In this document: piece by piece, positions 42,221 to 52,208 of the stretch
How positions within the stretch are numbered: the stretch's first letter is position 1
Layout: every line of letters begins with the position of its first letter
Assembly (NCBI GenBank): GCA_001797465.1
Contig: MGPQ01000010.1
Coordinates: 186,001-250,000 of the forward strand
Length of the DNA: 64,000 nucleotides
Direction: 5' to 3'
DNA from: Deltaproteobacteria bacterium GWB2_55_19
GTDB taxonomy: Bacteria; Desulfobacterota; GWC2-55-46
The notes under the pieces: model-generated
Databases searched by the model: none
What the model was told of the DNA's origin: nothing
Seen by the model: the letters and a program-made list of their open reading frames with translations, nothing else
Made by a program: the position numbers and the translations under genes

Positions 42221-42243
42221 CCTCCCCTTTTTTCAAGGGGAGG
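42221..42243. repeat. CCTCCCCTT/AAGGGGAGG hairpin
   Basis: Perfect 9-bp arms with a 5-nt loop, 18 bp past the rhlE stop; same family as 58, 3027 and 28436. Confidence 0.75.
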
Positions 42244-42265
42244 CTCTGAGGGGTGAGTTTTTTCG

Positions 42266-42299
42266 ACAGGCGCGGTTTTCGAACCGCGCCTGTTTTTTT
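42266..42299 (+). terminator. terminator of rhlE
   Basis: 12-bp stem ACAGGCGCGGTT/AACCGCGCCTGT closed by a TTCG tetraloop, then T7. Confidence 0.95.
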
Positions 42300-42358
42300 G
42301 TGTCTTTAAAAAATCACATCCCATAGGTGAGCGCGCTTTTTTGAAGTTACGAACTGTT

Positions 42359-42383
42359 GGGTTCAGGTTGTAAACCTGAACCC
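42359..42383. repeat. perfect 11-bp hairpin
   Basis: GGGTTCAGGTT-GTA-AACCTGAACCC; a degenerate copy is at 31459-31482. The rest of the 42300-42600 gap holds no gene that I can support. Confidence 0.6.
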
Positions 42384-42620
42384 GCGTAAATGACATCGGT
42401 TTTGAGACTGGATCCCCGATAAGAACCTCGGGGACGACATGCAAAAAAAATACGTACACCGTCATTCCCGCGCGCCTCAAGCGGGAATCCAGCTCTTTTT
42501 AGGCGGGGCTCGTTAGTCTCGCCTGTCATTTTTTTGTTATTTTCATCAACCCCCGCCCCCTTCGGAGCCGCTGGTTATTTATTCACACCATTTCACACAA
42601 AAACCTCCGCTCGCCACACC

Positions 42621-42652
42621 TTATCCACAGGTTAATCCACACCTGTGGATGA
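42621..42652. promoter_or_regulatory. cluster of three DnaA-box-like sites
   Basis: TTATCCACA at 42621-42629 is a perfect DnaA box. TAATCCACA (42633-42641) and the reverse-strand TCATCCACA (42644-42652) each differ at one position. Three in 32 bp, upstream of an AT-rich stretch and of the mraZ promoter. Either DnaA-linked control of the division cluster or a replication-related site; no dnaA, dnaN or gidA is in the window. Confidence 0.55.
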
Positions 42653-42733
42653 ATCTCCCCTGTCCCCTCGAATCCCCCTGTAAATACGCCATTTTCACAA
42701 TCTTTTTTGACTCAAAAAAACCTTAAATTTTCC

Positions 42734-42762
42734 TTGACAAAAAAAGGCGCGAGGAATATAGT
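42734..42762 (+). promoter_or_regulatory. promoter of the dcw cluster
   Basis: TTGACA (42734-42739), 17-nt spacer, TATAGT (42757-42762); predicted start near 42769. Confidence 0.85.
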
Positions 42763-42772
42763 TACCGGGAGT

Positions 42773-42830
42773 GTGGTATAAAGTGGTATAAAGTGGTATA
42801 GAACCCTTTGAAAGTGGTATGAAGTGGAGG
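42773..42830 (+). promoter_or_regulatory. MraZ-type operator repeats
   Basis: GTGG boxes start at 42773, 42783, 42793, 42814 and 42824: 10-bp direct repeats of the form GTGGTATAAA, with one missing step. They are in the predicted 5' leader of mraZ. MraZ regulators bind 10-bp-phased G-rich direct repeats at their own promoter in several bacteria; autoregulation is inferred from position and form. Confidence 0.75.
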
Positions 42831-42908
42831 CGCGGGGGCGGGGAGATTCCAGCGGGATTTCCTGCCTTTGCGAACCCGTATCACGGCAAAATAAGAGAAG
42901 GACGAGCG

Positions 42909-43343
42909 ATGTTCAGGGGTAGGTACGAACACACGATAGACGCCAAGGGAAGGCTCTCGATACCATCGAGGTTCAGGGAGACCCTTAACGAGCGGTACGA
43001 CTCGCGTCTTGTCGTCACCACATACGACAGCTGTCTCATCGCGTACCCCCTTCTCGAATGGCAGGTGCTCGAAGAAAAGGTCTCGGCCCTTCCCGAGTTC
43101 AAGAAAGACACCAAGGCGTTCCTGAGGTTTTTCTATTCGAGCGCGACCGACTGCGCCATAGACAAGCTCGGCAGGATTCTCGTCCCGCAGGCGTTGCGCG
43201 ATTACGCGAAGCTTGAGAAGGACGTTATACTCGTAGGCACGTTCAGGCACGTCGAGATCTGGTCCAAGCCGCTCTGGGAGAAGGCCGAGGCCCAGGCCGC
43301 CGAGGAGGACATCGTAAACACGCTCGAACGGCTGGGGCTTTAG
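42909..43343 (+). CDS. mraZ: division/cell-wall cluster regulator MraZ
   Basis: 144 residues from ATG 42909 (AGAAGGA upstream); the longer frame to 42819 overlaps the operator repeats. MFRGRYEHTIDAKGRLSIPS and a second SpoVT/AbrB-like half (DCAIDKLGRILVPQALRDY) are diagnostic. It forms ring-shaped oligomers and binds direct repeats upstream of itself. First gene of the cluster. Confidence 0.95.
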   Translation: MFRGRYEHTIDAKGRLSIPSRFRETLNERYDSRLVVTTYDSCLIAYPLLEWQVLEEKVSALPEFKKDTKAFLRFFYSSATDCAIDKLGRILVPQALRDYAKLEKDVILVGTFRHVEIWSKPLWEKAEAQAAEEDIVNTLERLGL

Positions 43344-44279
43344 TTGGAGTTTCTGCATCTCCCCGTGATGGAGCGGGAAGTAATAGAGGCGCTCCGGTGC
43401 GGGGGCGGCGCCGTTTACGTGGACGGGACTGTCGGCGGCGGCGGACATGCGAAGGCGGTTTTGGAGGCGAGTTCTCCGGACGGAAGGCTCGTAGGGATAG
43501 ATAGGGACGACGACGCGCTTGACGCCGCCCGCAGCGCTCTCTCAGGGTTCGGGGACAGGGTAACGTTAGTCAAGGCCAATTTCCGGGAGATACGGAAGGT
43601 CGTTGAAGGTCTGGGGATAAAAGGGGTGGACGGGGTCATCCTCGACCTCGGTGTATCGTCCTTCCAGTTCGACGCGATAGATCGCGGGTTCAGCTTTAGA
43701 AACGAGGCCAGGCTCGACATGAGGATGGATAGAAGCCAGAAGTTATCCGCCTACGACCTCGTGAACGGGGCGGATTTTGATGAGCTCACTCGGATATTCA
43801 GGGAGTACGGAGAGGAAAGAGAGGCCCGGAGGATAACAAGGGCCTTGCTTGCCGCCCGTGAGAGAAGGCCGATAGAGACGACGGTTGAGCTCGCGAACCT
43901 GATTTCGCTATCTGTGCCCAGGAAGCTCCAGTCAAAGGGGATACACCCGGCGACACGGGTCTTCCAGGCGCTCCGCATAGCGGTGAACGACGAGCTCGGG
44001 TCGCTCAAAGACGGACTTTCAGGCTCATTTGATGTCTTAAAAGGCGGCGGGAGGCTCGCCGTAATCTCCTTCCACTCGCTCGAAGACAGGATCGTCAAGG
44101 TTTTTTTCAGGGGACTCGCCACGGGATGCGTCTGTCCGCCGCGCTTCCCGCAGTGCGTATGCGGACAAAGGCCAAGGGCGACGCTCGTAACGAGAAAGTC
44201 CATCACCCCGTCCGAGGAAGAGACAGGATTGAACCCCAGGGCCAGGAGCGCGAGGCTCCGCGTGGTGGAGAAGATATAA
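43344..44279 (+). CDS. rsmH: 16S rRNA (cytosine1402-N4) methyltransferase
   Basis: 311 residues. It starts with TTG at 43344, immediately after the mraZ stop. HLPVMEREVIEALR and VDGTVGGGGHAKAVL at the N-terminus (AdoMet site), LDLGVSSFQFD and the C-terminal GLNPRARSARLRV are RsmH/MraW hallmarks. It methylates C1402 of 16S rRNA. Confidence 0.96.
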   Translation: MEFLHLPVMEREVIEALRCGGGAVYVDGTVGGGGHAKAVLEASSPDGRLVGIDRDDDALDAARSALSGFGDRVTLVKANFREIRKVVEGLGIKGVDGVILDLGVSSFQFDAIDRGFSFRNEARLDMRMDRSQKLSAYDLVNGADFDELTRIFREYGEEREARRITRALLAARERRPIETTVELANLISLSVPRKLQSKGIHPATRVFQALRIAVNDELGSLKDGLSGSFDVLKGGGRLAVISFHSLEDRIVKVFFRGLATGCVCPPRFPQCVCGQRPRATLVTRKSITPSEEETGLNPRARSARLRVVEKI

Positions 44280-44289
44280 GGAGGAGCTT

Positions 44290-44640
44290 ATGTCCGAAAC
44301 GGCGGTAGCGAGAAAGATGTCGATGCAGGGGGTGCTTACCGGGCAGGACGTAAAGGTGAGGAGGGATCTCCGCGATATGAGCTTCCTCTACCTCTCGATC
44401 CTCATCTCCTTCGCCCTCATAGCCGTCGCCTCGGCGTTCGTCTGGTCAAGGCTCATGGTCGTGAACCTCGGCTACGAGATATCCAAGGCCAACTCCGCGC
44501 GCGGAAGCCTGACAGAGCAGAACAAGCGCCTCCGGGTAGAGTACATGAAGCTCAAATCACCGGAAAGGATAGAAAAGATAGCCTCCTCCGAGCTCGGGCT
44601 CATACACCCGAAGGGCGAACAGATAGTCAACGTCAGATGA
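44290..44640 (+). CDS. ftsL: cell division protein FtsL
   Basis: 116 residues. A cytoplasmic basic N-tail, one TM helix (about residues 31-53, FLYLSILISFALIAVASAFV), then a periplasmic leucine-zipper-like coiled coil. The position between rsmH and ftsI settles the call, as FtsL sequence is poorly conserved. It bridges FtsB/FtsQ with FtsWI. The ATG follows AAGGAGG, and the stop overlaps ftsI (ATGA). Confidence 0.88.
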   Translation: MSETAVARKMSMQGVLTGQDVKVRRDLRDMSFLYLSILISFALIAVASAFVWSRLMVVNLGYEISKANSARGSLTEQNKRLRVEYMKLKSPERIEKIASSELGLIHPKGEQIVNVR

Positions 44641-46634
44641 GAAAGAGACCGGCTGACACGGGACGATATTTCAGGCTCCGCATCTATGTCGTCCTCGGCT
44701 TTTTCGTCATCTTCTTCGCGGCCATATTCGGCAGGGCCTTTCAGCTCCAGGTGTTGGACAGCGGAAGGCTCAAGCACCTCGCCCAGAAACAGCACAGGAA
44801 GACCATCAACATCCAGTCAAAGAGGGGCGACATCTACGACAGGAACCTGAAGGAACTCGCGGTCTCGATAGAGGTCGATTCCGTCTTCGCCCAGCCGGGG
44901 AAGATAGTCTCCCCAAGGGCCGCGGCAAGGGCGCTCTCTCCGATTATCGCGGTGAGCGCGTCCGAGATAGAGAGGAAGATAAAGTCGCAACCCAACTTCG
45001 TCTGGCTCAAAAGGCAGGTAGACCTCAAGGAAGATGACAGAAAACTTTTGTCGAAGATAGAGGGCGTTGGGGTGGTGAAAGAGGCGCGGCGCTTCTACCC
45101 CAACCGCCAGCTCGCCTCGAACATCATAGGCTTTACCGGGCTTGACTCCAACGGGCTTGAGGGCGTTGAGCGCTATTACGACGCCACACTCAAAGGGGCA
45201 TCGCGGAAGTTCGTCGGCGACAAGGACGCGATGGGCCGCCTCCTCCTCTTCGAGGACCTGGACAAGACCTTGCCCGTTCAGGGCATGGAGGTAGAGCTGA
45301 CGATAGACAAGACGATCCAGTACATCGCCGAGAAGGCGTTGAAGAAGGCGGTCGAGGAGGCCGGGGCAAAGGGCGGCACGGCGCTCGTCATGGACCCCAT
45401 GACCGGAGAGATGCTCGCGATGGCGTCGCTCCCCACATTCGACCCGAACGACATCAAGAGGTTCGAGCCCAAGCACTGGAGGAACAGGAACATCACGGAC
45501 GCCTTCGAGCCGGGCTCGACTTTCAAGCTCTTCCTCATATCCGCCGCGCTCGAGGAGAACGCCGTAAAGCCGAAGGAGTCGATATACTGCGAGAACGGGA
45601 GCTACCGCGTCGCCGACCGCGTATTCCATGACCACGAGAAGCACGGGTGGCTGACCGTCCCTCAGATAATAAAGGTATCGAGCAACATAGGCTCCGCCAA
45701 GATAGGAGAGAGGCTCGGAAAGGTCCAGCTCTACAGGTACCTTAAGGCCTTCGGCTTCGGCGGCAAGACCGGGATAGACCTCCCCGGCGAGGCTGTCGGG
45801 GCGCTCCGGCACCACTCGACCTGGTCAGGCGTTACAATAGACACCGTCTCCTTCGGGCAGGGCGTCTCTGTCACAGGCATTCAGCTCATCTCGGCCTTAT
45901 CCACGATCGCTAACGGCGGCTTCCTAATGAAGCCCTACGTCGTAAGGTCGGTGAAGGACTCAAACGGCGCGATAGTCTCGGAGACTAACCCGGTGATAAT
46001 GAGGAAGGTCATCTCCGAGGACACGGCCAAAAGGATTACCGACATGCTCGTCGGCGTCACAGAAGAGGGCGGCACCGGGACCAACGCGGCGATCGATGAC
46101 TTCGAGGCCGCCGGGAAGACCGGCACCGCGCAGAAGCCGGACCTTAAGAACGGCGGCTATATGAAGGGCGCGTACCTCGCGTCGTTCATCGGCTTTGCGC
46201 CGGCCCGCGCGCCGAGGCTCTCTATCCTTGTTACGATAGACGAACCCAGGGGCGAGATATATTACGGAGGCCAGGTCGCGGCGCCGGTATTTAAGGAGAT
46301 AGCCGAGCAGTCCCTCTCATACATGGGCGTCTTCCCGGAGAACAGGAAGGGGCCGGCCGTGCAGTCCGTAAAGGCGGAAAAGGAAGCCTTTGCCCATGCC
46401 GTTGCGCTTGATATCGCGGACGAGACCAACGCAGTGGAAACGGCCGGAGGCATGACAGAGCGCCCGATGTCGGTCCCGGATTTTAACGGCAGGACCGTAA
46501 GGGCGGTCCTGAAGATGGCCCGCGACAAGGCGTTCGATGTCGAGATAAACGGCTCAGGGAGGGCTTACGCCCAGAGGCCGGCGCCGGGGCAGTCGATACC
46601 GGCAAAAGGTGCGGTCGCCGTCTCGTTCCAATGA
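44637..46634 (+). CDS. ftsI: septal peptidoglycan transpeptidase FtsI (PBP3) with PASTA domain
   Basis: 665 residues. TM about 15-35, class B PBP dimerisation domain, then the transpeptidase: GSTFK (Ser294, Lys297), SSN at 349-351 and KTGTA near 495. A C-terminal PASTA domain (SVPDFNGRTVRAVLKMARDK) is more like SpoVD/PBP2x than E. coli FtsI. It crosslinks septal glycan with FtsW. A 162-bp gap follows, the largest within the cluster. Confidence 0.95.
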   Translation: MRKRPADTGRYFRLRIYVVLGFFVIFFAAIFGRAFQLQVLDSGRLKHLAQKQHRKTINIQSKRGDIYDRNLKELAVSIEVDSVFAQPGKIVSPRAAARALSPIIAVSASEIERKIKSQPNFVWLKRQVDLKEDDRKLLSKIEGVGVVKEARRFYPNRQLASNIIGFTGLDSNGLEGVERYYDATLKGASRKFVGDKDAMGRLLLFEDLDKTLPVQGMEVELTIDKTIQYIAEKALKKAVEEAGAKGGTALVMDPMTGEMLAMASLPTFDPNDIKRFEPKHWRNRNITDAFEPGSTFKLFLISAALEENAVKPKESIYCENGSYRVADRVFHDHEKHGWLTVPQIIKVSSNIGSAKIGERLGKVQLYRYLKAFGFGGKTGIDLPGEAVGALRHHSTWSGVTIDTVSFGQGVSVTGIQLISALSTIANGGFLMKPYVVRSVKDSNGAIVSETNPVIMRKVISEDTAKRITDMLVGVTEEGGTGTNAAIDDFEAAGKTGTAQKPDLKNGGYMKGAYLASFIGFAPARAPRLSILVTIDEPRGEIYYGGQVAAPVFKEIAEQSLSYMGVFPENRKGPAVQSVKAEKEAFAHAVALDIADETNAVETAGGMTERPMSVPDFNGRTVRAVLKMARDKAFDVEINGSGRAYAQRPAPGQSIPAKGAVAVSFQ

Positions 46635-46796
46635 GAATTGGTTTGAAAAAACTGCCTGTTTCGTGAGAAAATAATAAGTTATGGAATGCATTGTCCGGGC
46701 CTCCTAACTCTTTGGTTTTAAAGGTATTTTTAAATTCCAGTGATGAGACTAAGGATACAGATTTTAGTCCTCTCCTTCTGTTAATATCAGGGGTCT
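46635..46796. other. gap between ftsI and murE
   Basis: AT-rich relative to its neighbours, with TTTTAAAGGTATTTTTAAATTCC near 46714-46737 but no convincing hexamer pair. An internal promoter is possible; no gene is visible. Confidence 0.4.
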
Positions 46797-48314
46797 ATGG
46801 TGTTAGACACTCTCATAAGGGCGCTTGACGCAAGGGTCGTAGGCAGGAGGGATGTCGAGGTATGCGGAATTGCCTATGACTCAAGGGCCGTTGCCAAGGG
46901 ATTCCTCTTCGCGGCGATACCCGGAGAGCATGTGGACGGACACACGTTCATAGTCAGGGCGGCCGAGGCCGGGGCATCGTGCGTCCTCGCCGAAAGGGAG
47001 ACGGAAGGCATAGCCGCGACCCAGGTGATAGTGAAAGACATTCGCTCTGCGCTCTCGAAGGTCTCGGCCGCTTTTTACGGCGAACCATCGAAGAGGCTCT
47101 CTCTCGTCGGGGTGACAGGCACGAACGGCAAGACGACGACGACCTATTTGATCGAATCCGTATTCAGGGCCGCGAATCTAAACCCCGGCGTCATAGGCAC
47201 GATCAACTACAGGTACAACGGGAAGACCTTCGATGCCCCGCACACGACCCCGCAGGCCCCGGACCTCCAGAGGCTCCTTAAAGAGATGGCGGACGCGGGA
47301 GTGACCCACGCCGTTATGGAGGCCTCGTCCCACGCGCTTGAGCAGAAGAGGGCGGGGGATTGCGCCTTCAAAGTGGGCATATTCACGAACCTCACGCTCG
47401 ACCACCTCGATTACCACAAGACGATGGATGAGTACTTCAGCGCCAAGGCGATGTTATTCGAGCTCGTGAAGAATAACTCGGGAAGGACTATCGTTAACAT
47501 CGACGATGCCTGGGGCAGGAAATTGAAGGAGATGTACCCGGCATCGATTACAGTGAGCCTCAAGGACGGCGCGGACATCTACCCGGCCAGGTACTCGCTT
47601 AAGGACGGCATGACAGAGGCGGCCGTAAGGACGCCCTCGGGGGATGTGACAATATCGTCGCACCTCGTCGGCGAGTATAACCTTCAGAACATACTTGCGG
47701 CGATAGCCGCCGCATACGCGCTCGGGATAGAGGGCGCGAGGATATCCGAAGGCATCTCTAACCTCGCGAGGGTCCCCGGCAGGCTTGAGAAGATCGAGGC
47801 AGGGGGCGCGCGCCCTTTCAGGGCCTATGTCGATTACGCGCATACGAGCGACGCGCTTGAGAGGGCCTTGAACGCACTCCGCCCCGTATCAAAAGGGAGG
47901 GTCATCACCGTCTTCGGGTGCGGCGGCAACAGGGACAGGACCAAGCGCCCTAAGATGGGCGGGATATCGGCGAGGTTGTCGGACGTGACGATCATAACCT
48001 CAGACAACCCGAGGGACGAAGACCCGATCGAAATAATAAAGGAAATAGAGGCGGGGATAGAGGGGCTTGCGAAAAAAAGGCCGGACGAACCGCTCTCCGG
48101 CCATTGCTACGCGGTCATACCCGACAGGACAGAGGCGATATGGAAGGCCGTTTCAGAGGTTGCCTCCGGGGACACCATATTGGTAGCCGGCAAGGGGCAC
48201 GAGGACTATCAGATAGTCAAAGGCAGGAAGGGCCGCTTTAGCGATTTCGAGGTGTTGCGCTCCGCGATAGAGGGCAACGATAAGGCCGGGCCACTGAGGT
48301 CCAATGGACATTAG
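46797..48314 (+). CDS. murE: UDP-MurNAc-tripeptide synthetase (meso-DAP adding)
   Basis: 505 residues. The ATP site is [14 protein letters not shown]. The DNPR motif in ITSDNPRDEDP selects meso-diaminopimelate, indicating DAP-type peptidoglycan. Carbamylated-Lys region and ligase C-domain (VAGKGHEDYQI) are present. Start ATG 46797 with AGGGG upstream; the end overlaps murF by 11 bp. Confidence 0.97.
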   Translation: MVLDTLIRALDARVVGRRDVEVCGIAYDSRAVAKGFLFAAIPGEHVDGHTFIVRAAEAGASCVLAERETEGIAATQVIVKDIRSALSKVSAAFYGEPSKRLSLVGVTGTNGKTTTTYLIESVFRAANLNPGVIGTINYRYNGKTFDAPHTTPQAPDLQRLLKEMADAGVTHAVMEASSHALEQKRAGDCAFKVGIFTNLTLDHLDYHKTMDEYFSAKAMLFELVKNNSGRTIVNIDDAWGRKLKEMYPASITVSLKDGADIYPARYSLKDGMTEAAVRTPSGDVTISSHLVGEYNLQNILAAIAAAYALGIEGARISEGISNLARVPGRLEKIEAGGARPFRAYVDYAHTSDALERALNALRPVSKGRVITVFGCGGNRDRTKRPKMGGISARLSDVTIITSDNPRDEDPIEIIKEIEAGIEGLAKKRPDEPLSGHCYAVIPDRTEAIWKAVSEVASGDTILVAGKGHEDYQIVKGRKGRFSDFEVLRSAIEGNDKAGPLRSNGH

Positions 48315-49686
48315 CGTTCAAGAGATAATCGACGCCATTGGCGGCGAGCTGATACACGGGGGTAGCGTCCTCCGCGCAAACGGCGTCTCGACGGATTCGA
48401 GAAAGGAGTCCTGCGGCGCGGTATTTTTCGCGTTGAAGGGCCCCAGCTTCGACGGCCACAGGTTCGTCTCCGACGCGCTCAAAAGGGGGGCGTCTGCCGC
48501 GGTCATCGATGGCCCGGTCGCCGGAGAGATACCCGCCAACGCTTCAGTTATCAGGGTAAAGGACACGCTCTTTGCGCTCGGAGAGCTCGGCAGATACATA
48601 AGGGGCCTCTATAATATACCGCTCATCGCCATCTCCGGGTCAGCGGGAAAGACGACTACAAAGGAGATGACGGCTTCGATTCTCTCGCAGTCGAGGAAGG
48701 TATTGAAGACCGAGGGGAACCTGAACAACCGCATAGGCCTTCCGCTCACCTTGTCCGGTCTTGGTAAGGCCCATAAGGCCGCCGTCATCGAGCTCGGCAT
48801 AAGCGAGTTCTTTGAGATGGAGCGGCTCGTCGATATATGCGCGCCGGATATCGCGCTCCTCACGAACATCGGCAGGGCGCACCTTCTGACGCTCGGCTCC
48901 ATAGAGGGTGTGGCGAAGGCGAAGGGGCCGCTCTTTACGAAGCTCTCAGCCGACAAGTACAGGGCTGTCAATCTCGACGACCCGCTCATAAGGGCGCTCG
49001 CCGGGAAGAGCGGAAAACAGGTCACGTTCTCTATAAAGGAGAAGGCCGACGTCCGCGTAAGGGAGTACTCGTTAGAAGACTCCTTCGGCGGCGCTGTTGC
49101 GCTCTACGAGGTGGCGGGCAAGGACGTGACTGTGCGGTTCTCGGCCCCCGGCGCGACGAACATCATAAACGGGGCGGCGGCGATTGCGGCTACACTCCCG
49201 CTCGGCCCGTCGCTTAAGGATATCGAGGAAGGGCTCTCGTCGTTTTCGTCTGTCCACGGCAGGATGGAGATAGTGAAGGTCGACGGCTTTACGGTCTTAG
49301 ACGATACCTACAACGCGAACCCGGAGTCTATGGCCTCGGCCCTCCGCACGCTCGCGAAGGCCCCCGGCAGGAAGGTCGCCGTGATCGGCGACATGCTCGA
49401 GCTCGGCGGGGCGTCGTCCATCGAGCATTACGAGATAGGCCTGCTCTCCGGCAGGCTCGGCATAGACGTCGTCGTCGCCATAGGCGAATGGGCCGCCGAG
49501 GTAGCGAACGGCGCGAGCGCCGGAGGCGTAAAAAGCGTCGAGGCCTTCGGGGATAAGGGAGCCGCCCTTCCGGCGGTGAAAAAAATAGCGAGGCCAGGGG
49601 ACGCGGTCCTCGTAAAGGCGTCGAGGGGCCTCTGCCTTGAATACATAGTCGAAGGGCTCAAAGCCTCGTTCAGAGAGGCTGTCTGA
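48304..49686 (+). CDS. murF: UDP-MurNAc-pentapeptide synthetase
   Basis: 460 residues. P-loop GSAGKTTTKEMTASIL, NLNNRIGLPLTLSGL and DDTYNANPESMASAL are MurF signatures. It adds D-Ala-D-Ala, which the ddl gene in this cluster supplies. Start ATG 48304 lies inside the murE end. Confidence 0.97.
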   Translation: MDISVQEIIDAIGGELIHGGSVLRANGVSTDSRKESCGAVFFALKGPSFDGHRFVSDALKRGASAAVIDGPVAGEIPANASVIRVKDTLFALGELGRYIRGLYNIPLIAISGSAGKTTTKEMTASILSQSRKVLKTEGNLNNRIGLPLTLSGLGKAHKAAVIELGISEFFEMERLVDICAPDIALLTNIGRAHLLTLGSIEGVAKAKGPLFTKLSADKYRAVNLDDPLIRALAGKSGKQVTFSIKEKADVRVREYSLEDSFGGAVALYEVAGKDVTVRFSAPGATNIINGAAAIAATLPLGPSLKDIEEGLSSFSSVHGRMEIVKVDGFTVLDDTYNANPESMASALRTLAKAPGRKVAVIGDMLELGGASSIEHYEIGLLSGRLGIDVVVAIGEWAAEVANGASAGGVKSVEAFGDKGAALPAVKKIARPGDAVLVKASRGLCLEYIVEGLKASFREAV

Positions 49687-49728
49687 TTTTTTGAATAGCG
49701 CCCTTTAAAGGGCTTTGAAAGGAACTGG

Positions 49729-50802
49729 ATGCTCTATTACTTTTTATACCCTCTGGCAAAGCACCACACGTTCTTTAACGTGTTCCAGTACATAAGCTTC
49801 AGGACCATATACGCGGCGATAACCGCGCTCCTCTTGAGCTTCGTTTTGGGTCCGTACCTCATAAACAAGCTCAAGGTGCTCAAATTCGGTGAGGTCGTGA
49901 GGACCGACGGGCCGGCCACGCACTTAAGCAAGGCCGGTACGCCCACGATGGGCGGGGCGATAATACTCCTCGTCGTCACCGTCTCGGTTCTTCTCTGGGG
50001 GAACATAACCAACATCAATGTCTGGGTCCTCACCTTCGTCACCGTCGGCATGGGGCTCATCGGCTTCATAGACGATTACATAAAGGTCGTAAAAAAGGAC
50101 AAGAAGGGGCTTCGCGGCAGGATAAAGTTTTCAGCCCAGGTCGGTATCGCGCTCGCCGCCGCGCTCATGCTCTACTTCAATAATATCGAGACGCTCGTGG
50201 CCATACCGTTTTTCAAGGAGGCGCAGATAGACTTCAAGGTCTTCTACATACCGTTTACGGTCCTCGTCATAGTCGGGGCCTCGAACGCGGTCAACCTTAC
50301 CGACGGGCTCGACGGCCTCGCCATCGGCCCCATGATAATAGCCGCGGCGACCTACATGCTGCTTGCCTATCTCGTGGGGCACGTAAAGATAGCCAGCTAC
50401 CTCCATATCATGTACGTGCCAAAGGCCGGAGAGCTCGCGGTCTTCGCCGGCGCGATGGTCGGGGCCTCCCTGGGCTTTCTCTGGTTCAACACCTATCCGG
50501 CGCAGGTATTCATGGGGGACGTCGGTTCGCTCTCATTAGGAGGGGCGCTCGGGACGCTCGCGGTCATAACAAAGCACGAGATACTCCTCATACTCGTAGG
50601 CGGCATATTCGTAGTAGAGGCGCTCTCGGTGATATTCCAGGTGGGGTCCTACAAGCTCACCGGCAAGAGGGTCTTCGCCATGGCCCCCATACACCACCAT
50701 TACGAGATAAAGGGCTGGCCCGAGCCCAAGATAATAGTCAGGTTCTGGATAATAGCGATAATACTGGCGCTCCTTGCCATAAGCACGCTGAAGATCAGGT
50801 GA
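49729..50802 (+). CDS. mraY: phospho-MurNAc-pentapeptide translocase
   Basis: 357 residues, ten TM helices. Family motifs: [44 protein letters not shown] (catalytic Asp), VFMGDVGSL and [17 protein letters not shown]. Makes lipid I in the inner membrane. Stop overlaps the GTG of murD (GTGA). Confidence 0.98.
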   Translation: MLYYFLYPLAKHHTFFNVFQYISFRTIYAAITALLLSFVLGPYLINKLKVLKFGEVVRTDGPATHLSKAGTPTMGGAIILLVVTVSVLLWGNITNINVWVLTFVTVGMGLIGFIDDYIKVVKKDKKGLRGRIKFSAQVGIALAAALMLYFNNIETLVAIPFFKEAQIDFKVFYIPFTVLVIVGASNAVNLTDGLDGLAIGPMIIAAATYMLLAYLVGHVKIASYLHIMYVPKAGELAVFAGAMVGASLGFLWFNTYPAQVFMGDVGSLSLGGALGTLAVITKHEILLILVGGIFVVEALSVIFQVGSYKLTGKRVFAMAPIHHHYEIKGWPEPKIIVRFWIIAIILALLAISTLKIR

Positions 50803-52208
50803 CGACGACCGCTGAAAATATCGCGCCGCGCGGGAACGGCGGAGGGCTCAAAAGGGCGAAAGAGGCGCTCTCGGGAAGGCGCGCTCTCGTTGTGGGCCTC
50901 GCCTCGACCGGGCTTTCAGCCGCGAGGTTCCTGAAAAAATGCGGGGCCGTCGTAACGGCGACGGACTCGAAACCTTTGAAAGACATCCCTGCGGCAGGGG
51001 AGTTAAACGCCCTCGGCATCGAGGTGAAGGCGGGCGGCCACGAGGGGCTTGAGAACCTCGGGTTCGACCTCGTCATCGTCAGCCCCGGAGTGCCGCATGG
51101 CCTTAAGCTCCTCTGCGACCTCCGGGACCTCGGCGCCGAGGTCATAAGCGACGTCGAGCTCGCATACAGGTTTATTGACGCGCCCGTAATAGCCATAGCC
51201 GGTACGAACGGCAAGACTACGACCACGACGCTCCTCGGCGAGGTCCTGAAAGACGCGGGGAAAAAGGCCTTTGTAGGGGGCAATATCGGCACCCCGGCCG
51301 TTGAGTTCGTGGAGCGCGAAATGGAGGCCGATTACTGCGTGCTGGAGATAAGCAGTTTCCACCTCGAGACGACGGAGAGGTTTAACCCGCATGTAGGGGT
51401 GCTCCTTAATATCACCGAGGACCACCTCGACAGGTACAGGGATTTTGGACACTACGCCGAGACGAAGTTCCGCCTGTTCAGGAACCAGACCGCCTCCGAC
51501 TACGCGGTCGTGAACGTTAACGACCCGGTCATCGCCTCGCGCGTACAGAAGGGGCTCGGTAAAGGCAGGATAATCCCGTTCTCGGTGGAGGGGGAACTCA
51601 AGGACGGCCTCTCCTGCAACGGGGCCGAGATAATCTTCAGGTGCTCGGAAAAAGAGGAGAGGTACCCGGTAGCTGATATAAGGCTTAAGGGGCTCCATAA
51701 CATCGAGAACGTCATGGCCGTCATAGCCGCGGCGCGCGTCCTGGGCGTCGGGAGGGACGAGATACTCGCGACTCTTAAGAGGTTCGAGGGGCTCCCCCAC
51801 AGGATGGAGTTCGTTATGGAGAGGAACGGGGTCGCATATATAGACGATTCCAAGGGCACGAACATCGGGTCATTGATGATGGCCCTCAGGGGGCTCAAGG
51901 GGCCGGTGATACTCATAGCCGGAGGGGTCGACAAGGGCGGCGACTACCGTGTTTTGTCCTCTCTTGTAAAGGAAAAGGTCGCTCTCATGGTCCTCATTGG
52001 AGAGGCGCGTTTTAAGATTAAAGAGGCGCTCGGCGCTGTTACCGGGACGGTGATGGCGGAATCCTTAAAAGAGGCCGTCGAGGTCTCGGAAAAAAACGCG
52101 AAGGCCGGGGATACGGTCCTACTCTGCCCGGCCTGCTCAAGCTTCGACATGTTCAGGAACTACAAGGAACGCGGGGACAAGTTCAAGGGATTTGTGAGGG
52201 CGCTTTGA
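50799..52208 (+). CDS. murD: UDP-MurNAc-L-Ala:D-Glu ligase
   Basis: 469 residues. It starts with GTG in a GTGA overlap with mraY. ATP site [37 protein letters not shown] and [10 protein letters not shown] match MurD. It adds D-glutamate to UDP-MurNAc-L-Ala. It overlaps ftsW by 4 bp (TTGA). Confidence 0.97.
   Translation: MTTTAENIAPRGNGGGLKRAKEALSGRRALVVGLASTGLSAARFLKKCGAVVTATDSKPLKDIPAAGELNALGIEVKAGGHEGLENLGFDLVIVSPGVPHGLKLLCDLRDLGAEVISDVELAYRFIDAPVIAIAGTNGKTTTTTLLGEVLKDAGKKAFVGGNIGTPAVEFVEREMEADYCVLEISSFHLETTERFNPHVGVLLNITEDHLDRYRDFGHYAETKFRLFRNQTASDYAVVNVNDPVIASRVQKGLGKGRIIPFSVEGELKDGLSCNGAEIIFRCSEKEERYPVADIRLKGLHNIENVMAVIAAARVLGVGRDEILATLKRFEGLPHRMEFVMERNGVAYIDDSKGTNIGSLMMALRGLKGPVILIAGGVDKGGDYRVLSSLVKEKVALMVLIGEARFKIKEALGAVTGTVMAESLKEAVEVSEKNAKAGDTVLLCPACSSFDMFRNYKERGDKFKGFVRAL

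Noticed and set aside
42621-42760. A full replication origin
   Set aside because: Only three box-like sites and no dnaA/dnaN/gidA neighbours; kept as a DnaA-site cluster instead.
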